From NCBI GenBank assembly GCA_043810285.1, contig JBDROH010000016.1, positions 1 to 19,313 of the forward strand: DNA of 19,313 nucleotides, read 5' to 3'. The first letter of the stretch is position 1; every line of letters begins with the position of its first letter. The notes under the pieces were generated by a model. The model was not told the origin of the DNA, made no database searches, and worked only from the letters and a program-made list of their open reading frames with translations. Both the position numbers and the translations under genes were made by a program. Source of the DNA: JAGVXH01 sp043810285. GTDB taxonomy: Archaea; Nanobdellota; Nanobdellia; Pacearchaeales; GW2011-AR1. Positions 12,331 to 19,313 of the stretch are shown here, piece by piece.

Positions 12331-14433
12331 TTATCCCATCCTCTTCAATAAATCTTTCAACTTCGCGGTATTAGCTTCCCTATCCATTATTTCTGAAACT
12401 TCATAAGTCTGGTTCTTTCCAATTTCCTTACCTTTAACAACCTTCAACTCTCTTAGCATTTTTTTCCGAACACTTTCCGAAACTAACAGCTTCCCATTGT
12501 CAGAATCAGCAATTCTCTTAGCAAGCGAAACCGTATTCCCAAGCCCAGTATATTTCAACTTGCCTCCAGTCTTAGACGCAATCAACTCACCAATATTTAC
12601 CCCAAGATTAAACTCAATCTTATCTTTGAATTTTTTATTATAATCCTTCAAACTTTGTAAAATCTTAAAACCTGCCTTAGACGCGAGAATTTCATTCTTA
12701 TAAGTCTTAGTAACCAGTGGAGAAAATACAATATAAACAGAATCTTCTCTCCAATCAACAACTCCCTTTAACTCCTTAGTTCCCTCGATAGCCCTAGTTA
12801 AAGCATCCCTTGCATTAGCACCAAGAGTTGCGTAATTTTTAATGCTTAGTACAACAATCACAGACAAATGTTTCTCACCTTTCAAAACCAACGCCGACTC
12901 AGCAATTCCTATATCACTCTTCGTTAAATCAACCATCGTTTTATCTTCATGACTATAACTTTGAGTATCAAGTCCTTGTACCTTCGGAGATTTATTAGTA
13001 AAATTCAAACTAGATGAAATATGCGACATCATCTTAGATGGAACTTTCGACACAACATTAGATTTTACAGAATCGATACCTTTGTTAACAACATTAATCG
13101 CATTACTATTTCTATCTCCTTTCAACGTCTTTGTCTTCTTAGAATTCATAAATAAAACAATACCCGTAGCTCCAAGAATAATAATCAAAAGAATCCACAC
13201 AACAGAATATGCTTTGAAAATCCCAACTTCTTTAAAATCTTTAACTGAGATTGAATTACCAGTTAATAAAACCTGTCGATTAATAGAATTGTCCCCGTTA
13301 CTAACCATAACCTCATACTCTCCTTGCGGGGCTTTAAGTCTAAATTTTCTAACCTCTCCTTTATCCATTCTTAATGTCAATTCATTATTCTCACCACCAA
13401 TCTGAACGTTAACACTTCCATTACATTCCCAATTTCCAACACACATTATTTCCAACAATCCCTCATCTATATTAAACTCCATCTTAGAAGATTTAATCAT
13501 TTCAAATTCCCTTTCCTCACCAACCTCATCAAATATTGCAATAACCTTCCAGATACCTGCAGTAGCATTAATCGGAAAATCAAAAGTACTAAACTCTCCC
13601 GTAGGAATCAAAACTTCAATCTCTTCATTATTAGGAGAAATAATCTTAACAGAAACCGTTCCGAGGATTTCTTTTCCTGATTGATCAAAAACTTCCGTAC
13701 CGATAGTAAAACTCTCTCCTGGAATCGCTTCAACATCAGACAAACTCATAATTACTGAAGAAGCAACTTGATTAATGCTAAATGAAGTAGTTGCAAAACC
13801 TTCATTCAAAACACCACCTATCCCAACATCATAAACACGAATATCAAGAGAATAAATCCCTGCTTCCGTTGTCGCTGGCATTAAAAACGATTCACTAATA
13901 AAACCACCCTCAACTACTTTACTAAAAGACGTTGCATTAGTCACTTCTACAAAACCATTCAATAAATCACCATTCGCTTTCGCTGCATCAATCTTAACTA
14001 AAATTCCTTCATCAGGATCATAACTTGTCTTATCAACAGACGCAGAAACAAAAACGTCATGACTTATCGTAAAAATTTTCGTCGACGCTGTTTGCTCCCC
14101 AAGTAAAAAAATTATCTGGCACCCTCCAAGAATCTCAGTTAAATTAGAAATCTCCAAATCCTTGCTAACTAACAACTTAGACATAGAATAAGAATGGTCC
14201 TCATCTTTAGAAAAATCACTCGCAGGCCATCTAACTAAATTTACAGTCTTATTTCCACAAACTAAATTAACATTAAGATTCCCAATTTCAGTACCACGCA
14301 ACCCATCAGCATTGATATAAATTTTATCACCAAGATTATAAATTTCCTCGGGCTCGGACAAAGAGATATCAGCGAGAACAAAAGAACTCATTAGAATAAA
14401 CATTAAAATAAAAAAATACTCTATTTTCTCCAT
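12331..14433 (-). CDS. Secreted-ectodomain membrane protein with degenerate class III nucleotidyl-cyclase domain
   Basis: From the ATG at 14433 the protein has 700 residues. Residues 1-21 form a signal peptide ending FVLA. Residues ~22-405 are beta-rich repeats like Ig/MG2 domains with N-glycosylation-type NxT/S sites; 409-429 is one membrane helix followed by KK; ~440-515 is a polar linker; and ~520-680 resembles the adenylate/guanylate cyclase fold: VIVVLSIKNY, WREDSVYIVF, FNLGVNIGELIAS, YTGLGNTVSLAKRI, LLVSE. The first metal-binding Asp is Ser (VLSI instead of F-x-D-I), the second (EDS) may be kept, and the transition-state Asn is Ser (VSLAKR), so catalysis is doubtful. It may be a receptor with a pseudo-cyclase output domain. 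Longer starts exist at 14448 and 14454 (GTG). Confidence 0.8.
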   Translation of the reverse strand: MEKIEYFFILMFILMSSFVLADISLSEPEEIYNLGDKIYINADGLRGTEIGNLNVNLVCGNKTVNLVRWPASDFSKDEDHSYSMSKLLVSKDLEISNLTEILGGCQIIFLLGEQTASTKIFTISHDVFVSASVDKTSYDPDEGILVKIDAAKANGDLLNGFVEVTNATSFSKVVEGGFISESFLMPATTEAGIYSLDIRVYDVGIGGVLNEGFATTSFSINQVASSVIMSLSDVEAIPGESFTIGTEVFDQSGKEILGTVSVKIISPNNEEIEVLIPTGEFSTFDFPINATAGIWKVIAIFDEVGEEREFEMIKSSKMEFNIDEGLLEIMCVGNWECNGSVNVQIGGENNELTLRMDKGEVRKFRLKAPQGEYEVMVSNGDNSINRQVLLTGNSISVKDFKEVGIFKAYSVVWILLIIILGATGIVLFMNSKKTKTLKGDRNSNAINVVNKGIDSVKSNVVSKVPSKMMSHISSSLNFTNKSPKVQGLDTQSYSHEDKTMVDLTKSDIGIAESALVLKGEKHLSVIVVLSIKNYATLGANARDALTRAIEGTKELKGVVDWREDSVYIVFSPLVTKTYKNEILASKAGFKILQSLKDYNKKFKDKIEFNLGVNIGELIASKTGGKLKYTGLGNTVSLAKRIADSDNGKLLVSESVRKKMLRELKVVKGKEIGKNQTYEVSEIMDREANTAKLKDLLKRMG

Positions 14434-14454
14434 ACACAAAACACACATTCTCAC

Positions 14455-14464
14455 TATTTAAATA
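14455..14464 (-). promoter_or_regulatory. TATA box of the cyclase-like membrane protein gene
   Basis: The palindromic TATTTAAATA is centred 26.5 nt before the ATG at 14433, which supports that start and the signal peptide it gives. Confidence 0.5.
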
Positions 14465-14475
14465 TTATGAACAAA

Positions 14476-14483
14476 TTTATAAA
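14476..14483 (+). promoter_or_regulatory. TATA box of trpS
   Basis: The palindromic TTTATAAA is centred 25.5 nt before the ATG at 14505. The same distance leftward reaches the GTG at 14454, so it could also drive a longer form of the divergent gene. Confidence 0.6.
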
Positions 14484-14504
14484 TCTCCTAAAACTAACCT
14501 TGCT

Positions 14505-15620
14505 ATGGAAACAACTGAGGTGAATCCGTATAAGGTTGAGGGAGAAATAGATTATGATAAACTCATCTCAGAGTTTGGGCTCAAACCAATTGATAAAAAA
14601 ATTCTAAAAAGAATCGAGGCAATAGCTGGAAAAGTTCATCCATACCTAAGAAGAGGAATATTCTTTGCTCACAGAGATTTAGAAAAAGTTCTAGATGCCT
14701 ATGAAAAAGGAGAGAAGTTTTTCCTATATACTGGTGATGGTCCAAGTGGCCCAATCCATCTAGGTCATTATTCAATTTGGAGTTTTGTAAAATGGTTACA
14801 AGATAAATTTGACGTAGAGCTATGGTTCCAGTTTACTGATGATGAGAAATTTTTATATAAAGATATGACTTATGAAGAAATCCAGGAATGGACAAAAGAA
14901 AATATGCTCGATGTAATTGCAATGGGCTTTGACCCAAAAAAAACCCATTTCTTAATAGATACAAAACACGCAGGAATTATGTATCCTGAAGCAATCAAAG
15001 TTGCAAAAAAAATAACTTTCTCTACAATAAAATCAGCATTTGGATTCACTGATTCAAATAACATCGGAAGCATCTTTTACACCGCAATGCAAACTGTTCC
15101 TTGCTTTCTTCCAAACATTCTAAAAAACGAAAACAAATATTGCTTAATTCCTATGGGTATCGACCAAGACCCCCACTTCAGAGTATCAAGAGATGTTATA
15201 GAAAAACTCGGACACAAAAAACCTTCGATTATTCACGCTAAATTCCTATCTCCACTAACAAGGGCTACGGGAAAATCAAGTAGTTCAACTTTTAATAAAA
15301 CAATCCTAATGACTGACGGCGCAAAAACAGTTAAAAAGAAAATCAATAAATATGCCTTTAGTGGAGGAAAAGATACTGTTGAAGAACATCGAAAAGAAGG
15401 TGGAGACGTAGAAGTCGACGTAGCTTGTCAATGGTTAAAATATTTTGAAGAAGATGATAAAAAACTAGCTAAAATTTATGACGAATATTCTAAAGGAAAA
15501 TTACTTTCAGGAGAAGTCAAAGCTGTTTTAATAGACAAAATTAATGGTGTATTAGCAGAACACCAAAAAAGAAGACTAAATGCAGATAAACAAATTGATA
15601 AATTTATTTTTAAAAATTAA
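14505..15620 (+). CDS. trpS: Tryptophanyl-tRNA synthetase, archaeal/eukaryotic type
   Basis: The 371-residue class I enzyme has HLGH at 85-88 (in GPSGPIHLGH), LIPMGIDQDPHFRVSRD (214-230) and KKINKYAFSGGKDTVEEHR (278-296), all hallmarks of the archaeal/eukaryotic TrpRS branch. The KMSKS-type loop reads GKSSSS (256-261): the lysine is kept but the usual Met is Ser, and the normally following Asp-Pro is Thr-Phe. The enzyme is otherwise complete, so it is probably active in charging tRNA-Trp. The gene starts at a leaderless promoter and shares its TTAA stop tetranucleotide with the convergent small secreted-protein gene. Confidence 0.95.
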   Translation: METTEVNPYKVEGEIDYDKLISEFGLKPIDKKILKRIEAIAGKVHPYLRRGIFFAHRDLEKVLDAYEKGEKFFLYTGDGPSGPIHLGHYSIWSFVKWLQDKFDVELWFQFTDDEKFLYKDMTYEEIQEWTKENMLDVIAMGFDPKKTHFLIDTKHAGIMYPEAIKVAKKITFSTIKSAFGFTDSNNIGSIFYTAMQTVPCFLPNILKNENKYCLIPMGIDQDPHFRVSRDVIEKLGHKKPSIIHAKFLSPLTRATGKSSSSTFNKTILMTDGAKTVKKKINKYAFSGGKDTVEEHRKEGGDVEVDVACQWLKYFEEDDKKLAKIYDEYSKGKLLSGEVKAVLIDKINGVLAEHQKRRLNADKQIDKFIFKN

Positions 15621-15931
15621 TCACTTGGGTGTATAGAATAAACTCTATCTTGTCCAATCCATCTTGGAGATTTAACCTTAACATCATATTTTGTGCCAAT
15701 TTCAAGCCTATTTGGATCTCCAATAATTCTCAACTCCGGATCTGTAGTTCTATCAGTGAGAGGTTTGTCATCAAAAACCAAGAGATTAGAACCATCGGTA
15801 CTATCTACATGATATCCTTGATAAACTAAATTTTTTCTCTCACTTAAATTTCCTTGACCATTTAAATACGCTCCTCCAACTAGTCCTGCAACAATACTAA
15901 CTCCTGCAACAATTTTTGTAAGTGTTTTCAT
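15617..15931 (-). CDS. Small secreted or membrane-anchored protein, unknown function
   Basis: From the ATG at 15931 the product has 104 residues: a basic N terminus (MKTLTK), a hydrophobic leader (about 7-24, with VSIVAGLVGG), then a polar domain of ~75 residues with beta-strand character (NLLVFDD, LRIIGDP, KYDVKVKSP, DRVYSIHP). No family is recognised. A TTG at 15937 is a less likely start. The leader resembles that of the wall-hydrolase gene just upstream (AG...LVGGxY), and both share a 20-bp promoter block, so the two are probably co-regulated and exported together. The stop overlaps that of trpS. Confidence 0.7.
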   Translation of the reverse strand: MKTLTKIVAGVSIVAGLVGGAYLNGQGNLSERKNLVYQGYHVDSTDGSNLLVFDDKPLTDRTTDPELRIIGDPNRLEIGTKYDVKVKSPRWIGQDRVYSIHPSD

Positions 15932-15953
15932 AAACAATCTAATAAAGCTTTAT

Positions 15954-15973
15954 TTATAAACTTTCCTATTTGT
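15954..15973 (-). promoter_or_regulatory. Promoter copy A, identical 20-bp block
   Basis: On the minus strand ACAAATAGGAAAGTTTATAA includes a BRE-like GGAAAG and the TATA box. The enclosing TTTATAAA (15953-15960) is centred 25.5 nt before the ATG at 15931. The same 20 bases occur at 16624-16643. Confidence 0.65.
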
Positions 15974-15994
15974 AACTATTCAATCGTAACAACA

Positions 15995-16600
15995 TTATTT
16001 AATAGATTTGGGAACATAAAATATCAATCTTTCAGATTTATGACTCTTCTCTAAAGAATCCCAATAACTATTATTGGGCTTTTCGATTGAAATATCATGA
16101 TAAGCGACAATCTCAGATTCTCTAGGAATACCAATTTTAGATCCGTCAAGAACTTTCATAACATCCTTTCCACATCTCTCGAAAACTTTTCTCTCATACT
16201 CATTCATAGGAACTCTTCCATTAGCCTGTCCCCAAAGCTTGCTTTTATCAAGAGTACAAGAAAATGCATTCTTTTGGTGTATCACCGAATAAATATCATT
16301 AGGATAATCTTTACGAGATAATCGATTCAAAATACATTTTACAACAAGACGCCTATTCTGCGAACCCTGATTTGCAGCCTCTGCATAAAGAATTTTTTGC
16401 ATCTCCCCACGTTCTTTCATAGAACAAGTTTTACTTGTTTCCTCAATAAAATCAGAAACATTTAATACCTTATTCTCCAAACTATGAGGATATAATTCCT
16501 CAACGTTTTTTGGTACAAAAGTTCTTCCCTGATAAACTCCTCCAACCAAGGTCACACCTGCTAGAGTAGAAATCACAATAAAATTACTAATTTTCCCCAT
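15995..16600 (-). CDS. SleB-type cell wall hydrolase, secreted or anchored
   Basis: The 201-residue protein has an N-terminal hydrophobic leader (about 5-24), a ~40-residue spacer, then a Hydrolase_2/SleB-like domain: ILYAEAANQGSQNRRLVVKCI (70-90) with candidate catalytic E74, the ILNRLSRKDYP block (90-100), IYSVIHQKNAFSC (103-115), and a C-terminal AYHD/FYVP region. The family cleaves peptidoglycan in spore formers and other bacteria (lytic transglycosylase or amidase). An archaeon lacks this polymer, so the enzyme may act on bacterial walls or another glycan, or be a transferred gene with a new role. Its promoter overlaps the stop of the upstream KaiC-like gene, and the start is set by the TATA box. 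Confidence 0.8.
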   Translation of the reverse strand: MGKISNFIVISTLAGVTLVGGVYQGRTFVPKNVEELYPHSLENKVLNVSDFIEETSKTCSMKERGEMQKILYAEAANQGSQNRRLVVKCILNRLSRKDYPNDIYSVIHQKNAFSCTLDKSKLWGQANGRVPMNEYERKVFERCGKDVMKVLDGSKIGIPRESEIVAYHDISIEKPNNSYWDSLEKSHKSERLIFYVPKSIK

Positions 16601-16623
16601 AATAATTAAACAAGAATAATCAC

Positions 16624-16643
16624 TTATAAACTTTCCTATTTGT
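16624..16643 (-). promoter_or_regulatory. Promoter copy B, identical 20-bp block
   Basis: This is the second copy of the 20-bp block, with its TATA box about 26 nt before the ATG at 16600. The upstream half lies in the last codons and stop of the KaiC-like gene. Weaker similarity to copy A continues ~21 bases further upstream. Confidence 0.65.
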
Positions 16644-17376
16644 TACCATCTGTCTGTGACAACACAGGAATCATTTCTTCGCTGATCTCTATCCCTTTAG
16701 AACTAATACTCATCCCTACCGCCTTTCTCTTATGTGCCGTTCTTCTCATCTTAGCAATCCTAACAGCCCGGTCACTAACACCAGTAATTCCAGATTCATA
16801 AAAAACGCTAACTGAATCAGAAAGAAACCTCAAAATATCTGTCTTAGTCCAATCGCCATTACCAACTCCATTCACCCATCCTTCCTCAAGACTTTCATCA
16901 ACAAAAACTGTAGTAACTTTTAACCGTTTCATCAACGAAGACAAATCAAAAATCGTTTGCCTAATCTTCCCTTTATCATTCAGATTCAACGCTAAAACTG
17001 AAATCGGATCAAAACAAATTCTCTTAATATTATTTTGTGCAATTACTCCGGTCAACTCAGATTTCAAATTTTCAACCGAAGTTTGTGGAGCAAATCGCAT
17101 AAACTTAATTTTTCCCTCCCCACTTAACTTAGAAAAATCCCAGCCATAAGTCATAGCATCATTCAATGTATCAACGATATCCGGTTCAAACGAACAGTAA
17201 AGTCCATTCTCACCAAATTGTACTGCCCCGTTCCAAAGAAATTGTAAAAGAAACGTACTTTTCCCAGAACCAGGTCCACCGACAATTAAATTATCAGAAT
17301 TCCTTACAAAACCTCCCTGACAAAGTTTATCAAAACCTTCAATACCTGTAGGACATCTATTTACTATCTCCACCAT
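16636..17376 (-). CDS. KaiC-like RecA-superfamily ATPase
   Basis: The 246-residue single-domain protein has Walker A GGPGSGKST (33-41), the catalytic-glutamate region YCSFEPD (60-66, E64), Walker B ICFDP (120-124, D123), and the C-terminal block RIAKMRRTAHKRK seen in archaeal KaiC-like proteins. These ATPases are common in archaea and take part in signalling and motility regulation (ArlH/FlaH relatives are more distant); the partner is not evident here. A TATA-like element (17427-17436, TTTTTTATAG on the minus strand) would give a leader of ~29 nt without a clear ribosome site. The gene end carries the promoter of the next gene. Confidence 0.9.
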   Translation of the reverse strand: MVEIVNRCPTGIEGFDKLCQGGFVRNSDNLIVGGPGSGKSTFLLQFLWNGAVQFGENGLYCSFEPDIVDTLNDAMTYGWDFSKLSGEGKIKFMRFAPQTSVENLKSELTGVIAQNNIKRICFDPISVLALNLNDKGKIRQTIFDLSSLMKRLKVTTVFVDESLEEGWVNGVGNGDWTKTDILRFLSDSVSVFYESGITGVSDRAVRIAKMRRTAHKRKAVGMSISSKGIEISEEMIPVLSQTDGNK

Positions 17377-17449
17377 TTTTATTTTTTTATATTAACTAGC
17401 AATGGAAGCTCTTAGAACTTACCTCGCTATAAAAAACACGGCACAAATC

Positions 17450-17457
17450 TTTATAAA
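17450..17457 (+). promoter_or_regulatory. TATA box of thrS
   Basis: TTTATAAA is centred 25.5 nt before the ATG at 17479, predicting a leaderless mRNA. Confidence 0.65.
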
Positions 17458-17478
17458 TTCTTTCGTTTTATCTAAAAT

Positions 17479-19263
17479 ATGAAAACATTAAATCTACACT
17501 GCGATTATATTAATTTCAAGGCCTTGAAAAAAGCATTAAAGTCTATTGATGAAATCGCGCCAGACCAAAAACTTGAAGGAGAATCAAAAGATTGCCTTGT
17601 TGTAATGATCGCCGTAGAAAAAGGAGATTCAAATGAAACACTAATAAAACTAGTCGAAGACATTGAAAAAATCGCGATGAATGTCAAAACCAAAAATATT
17701 GTTTTATATCCTTACGCACACCTATCCACTAATCTCGGAAAACCAGAAACAGCAATAAAACTCTTAAACGAAACTGCAAAGCGACTAAATAAATTCAATG
17801 TAATCCAAGCCCCTTTTGGTTATTACAAAACATTCGAGCTAAAAGTAAAAGGTCATCCCTTATCTGAACTATCTCGTGAATTTTTAGTTGAAGGAAATAA
17901 AAAAATTGAAGAAGAATTAACTGATGAAGAACGAAGTCGATTACTTCACCAACTTCAAAAATCAAAATTAGATACTTCAAAAATTGAAGAGAATGATCAT
18001 CGAATTATTGGACGAAAAATGGATTTATGGAGTTTCAATAGTTCTGCCCCTGGAATGGTTTTCTGGCACGCAAAAGGCCTTCATCTAAAAAACAAATTAA
18101 TCGAATATTGGAGAGAACTTCACAGAACTAAGGGATACTCTGAAATTTCAACACCAAAAATCCTCGACAAAAAACTTTGGGAAATATCGGGACATTGGTC
18201 AACATTTAAAGAAAATATGTTTAAAACAGAATATGAAAATAGAGAGTTTGCAATCAAACCAATGAATTGTCCTGGGGGAATGCTCGTATATAAAACATCT
18301 CCAAAATCATATCGAGAATTACCCTTAAGAATTGGCGAACTTGGCGAGGTTCATAGAAAAGAACTCTCAGGGGTATTGGGCGGACTAATGAGAGTAATTC
18401 AATTCACCCAAGATGATGCCCATATTTTTTGTACGGAAAAAACATTAAAAAACGAAATAGAAAAAATCATCGAAATTATAATTGAATTATTTTCAACATT
18501 CGACATCAAAATTGACCACATAGAATTATCCACTCGTCCAGAGAAAAAAATAGGCTCTGAAAAAATTTGGGATTTGGCAGAAACAACACTCGAAGAAGTT
18601 TTAAAAAATAGAAAAATGAAATATACAATAAACGAAGGAGATGGAGCATTTTACGGACCCAAGATAGATTTCCACATCAAAGACTCCTTAAAAAGGACTT
18701 GGCAGTGTTCTACAATTCAGTTAGATATGGCGTTACCTGAAAGATTCGAATTGGAATACACCGACGAAACAGGAAATATTAAACGACCAATTATGCTCCA
18801 TAGAGTAGTTTATGGTTCCATTGAAAGATTCCTAGGAATCTATACCGAGCATATAGATGGAAAATTCCCTTTATGGCTTTCTCCAAATCAAATAAAAATC
18901 GTGACTCTAAATGATAATGTTAAGGATTACGCTAATGAAGTTTACCAAAACTTTTTCGATGCAGGATTTGAAGTTGAAATCAATGATAAAAATGAATCGA
19001 TAGGGAAAAAAGTAAGAGAGTCTCAAATTCAAAGATTTAACTATATTGTCACTATTGGTGAAAAAGAAAAAACTGAAAATAAAATCGCAGTCCGAACAAG
19101 AGACTCACCAGAAATCACAACAATGGATTTGGAAACATTTATTTCTAAGCTTAAAGAAGAAATAAACTTAAAGGCTCTGTTGAAAATCTCTAAGAACCTA
19201 GCTCTAAGTTATGGCTTATGGCCTTACAATAAATCTCAACTTTCAAATCTTTGGCTCTCTTAG
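17479..19263 (+). CDS. thrS: Threonyl-tRNA synthetase, archaeal type, with IS-derived C-terminal tail
   Basis: The 594-residue class II enzyme starts with the archaeal editing domain (about 1-140, DTD-like, with KNIVLYPYAHLS at 72-83) that removes serine from tRNA-Thr. The catalytic core follows: zinc ligand C264 in MNCPGG, motif 2 in GELGEVHRKELSG (286-298), H315 in QDDAHIFC, a third histidine in MLHRVVYGSIERF (motif 3), then the anticodon-binding domain to about residue 560 (ending in TFISKLKEEI). The last ~30 residues (565-594, beginning KALLKISKN) do not look like ThrRS and are encoded antisense to a transposase end. Insertion of a mobile element probably replaced the original stop. The enzyme is otherwise intact and likely active. 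Confidence 0.94.
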   Translation: MKTLNLHCDYINFKALKKALKSIDEIAPDQKLEGESKDCLVVMIAVEKGDSNETLIKLVEDIEKIAMNVKTKNIVLYPYAHLSTNLGKPETAIKLLNETAKRLNKFNVIQAPFGYYKTFELKVKGHPLSELSREFLVEGNKKIEEELTDEERSRLLHQLQKSKLDTSKIEENDHRIIGRKMDLWSFNSSAPGMVFWHAKGLHLKNKLIEYWRELHRTKGYSEISTPKILDKKLWEISGHWSTFKENMFKTEYENREFAIKPMNCPGGMLVYKTSPKSYRELPLRIGELGEVHRKELSGVLGGLMRVIQFTQDDAHIFCTEKTLKNEIEKIIEIIIELFSTFDIKIDHIELSTRPEKKIGSEKIWDLAETTLEEVLKNRKMKYTINEGDGAFYGPKIDFHIKDSLKRTWQCSTIQLDMALPERFELEYTDETGNIKRPIMLHRVVYGSIERFLGIYTEHIDGKFPLWLSPNQIKIVTLNDNVKDYANEVYQNFFDAGFEVEINDKNESIGKKVRESQIQRFNYIVTIGEKEKTENKIAVRTRDSPEITTMDLETFISKLKEEINLKALLKISKNLALSYGLWPYNKSQLSNLWLS

Positions 19264-19313
19264 CTAAAACTGATCCGCCATACTTTCTCTTAAGACTTCC
19301 AAATCCACTTTCG
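19171..19313 (-). mobile_element. Right-edge insertion sequence, partial (one end)
   Basis: The sequence from about 19173, which begins GGCTCTGTTGAAAATCTC, looks like an IS terminus. It is followed by the C-terminal end of a transposase read on the minus strand. The element continues beyond the window, so its inverted repeat partner and target duplication cannot be checked. The boundary is estimated from where ThrRS homology seems to end. Confidence 0.55.
19190..19313 (-). CDS. Transposase C-terminal fragment (DDE, IS4/IS5-like), runs off window
   Basis: Reading from the right edge on the minus strand, a frame of 40 codons ends in TAG at 19190-19192. It encodes ESGFGSLKRKYGG, then a basic stretch, then VEIYCKAISHNL. 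This matches the C-terminal pattern of many DDE transposases (catalytic Glu in ExxFxxxKRxxG, followed by a final helix with a HN[LI] ending). The Glu at the window edge may be the last catalytic residue. Only the end is present; whether the full gene is intact is unknown. It overlaps thrS by 74 nt on the opposite strand. Confidence 0.68.
   Translation of the reverse strand, partial: ESGFGSLKRKYGGSVLAKRAKDLKVEIYCKAISHNLELGS

Noticed and set aside
14446..14454. Longer starts (GTG 14454, ATG 14448) for the cyclase-like protein and a second symmetric bidirectional promoter
   Set aside because: The ATG at 14433 gives a cleaner signal peptide and has its own TATA box at the right distance, so the symmetry at 14476-14483 may be coincidental.
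17402..17482. A 26-codon plus-strand ORF ending in ATGA over the thrS start
   Set aside because: The thrS TATA box lies inside it, no promoter or ribosome site fits its start, and composition is that of spacer DNA.
1..19313. CRISPR arrays, defence cassettes or phage structural genes
   Set aside because: No regularly spaced repeats, Cas-like proteins or viral structural genes were seen; the only mobile DNA is the IS end at the right edge.

Overview
The window looks like a stretch of a small-genome, AT-rich archaeon, most likely a DPANN-type lineage (Woesearchaeota/Pacearchaeota-like). This placement is inference from gene content. Archaeal markers are: archaeal-type Tyr-, Trp- and Thr-tRNA synthetases (ThrRS with the archaeal N-terminal editing domain), a tRNA with a bulge-helix-bulge intron, a Ygr210-type YchF GTPase, a KaiC-like ATPase, HtpX, and TATA boxes centred about 25.5 nt before start codons (leaderless mRNAs). 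Genes are tightly packed and no gene-free stretch exceeds 300 bases; the longest gaps are 76-240, 2545-2672 and 9765-9908, each described below.

Layout. 1-1360: tRNA-Glu (minus), an EgtD-like methyltransferase, then an intron-containing tRNA read as Ile(UAU). 1363-3876: a YchF-family GTPase starting 2 nt after that tRNA; a three-gene overlapping operon (DUF167, HExxH metallopeptidase, DUF192); and a 52-residue lysine-tailed protein with a strong Shine-Dalgarno site. 3927-6053 (minus): an iron-sulfur operon, HTH regulator - IscS - DUF1858 mini-protein - IscU, with a palindrome between the TATA box and start of the regulator. 6099-8731: ferredoxin and LemA divergent from one palindromic TATA box, then HtpX and thioredoxin reductase converging. 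8817-12272: TyrRS, a short promoter-driven element, a double zinc-knuckle protein, a PP-loop tRNA-thiolase-like enzyme with a coupled partner, and a HAD phosphatase. 12331-14433 (minus): a secreted/membrane protein with extracellular beta domains, one membrane helix and an intracellular degenerate class III nucleotidyl-cyclase domain. 14505-17376: TrpRS, two secreted or anchored small proteins (one a SleB-type wall hydrolase) sharing a duplicated promoter and related leader, and a KaiC-like ATPase. 17479-19313: ThrRS whose last ~30 codons run antisense into the end of an insertion sequence that leaves the window on the right.

Functionally the window joins translation (three synthetases, two tRNAs, a GTPase, tRNA modification), Fe-S and thiol redox chemistry (Isc operon, ferredoxin, thioredoxin reductase, sulfur transfer to tRNA) and envelope quality control or external interaction (LemA, HtpX, cyclase-like receptor, wall hydrolase). 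The most unusual items are the pseudo-cyclase receptor, the Cys-rich regulator with a putative operator on the Isc operon, the duplicated promoter-leader module, the tRNA-Ile(UAU)/GTPase co-transcript and the IS-derived tail of ThrRS.
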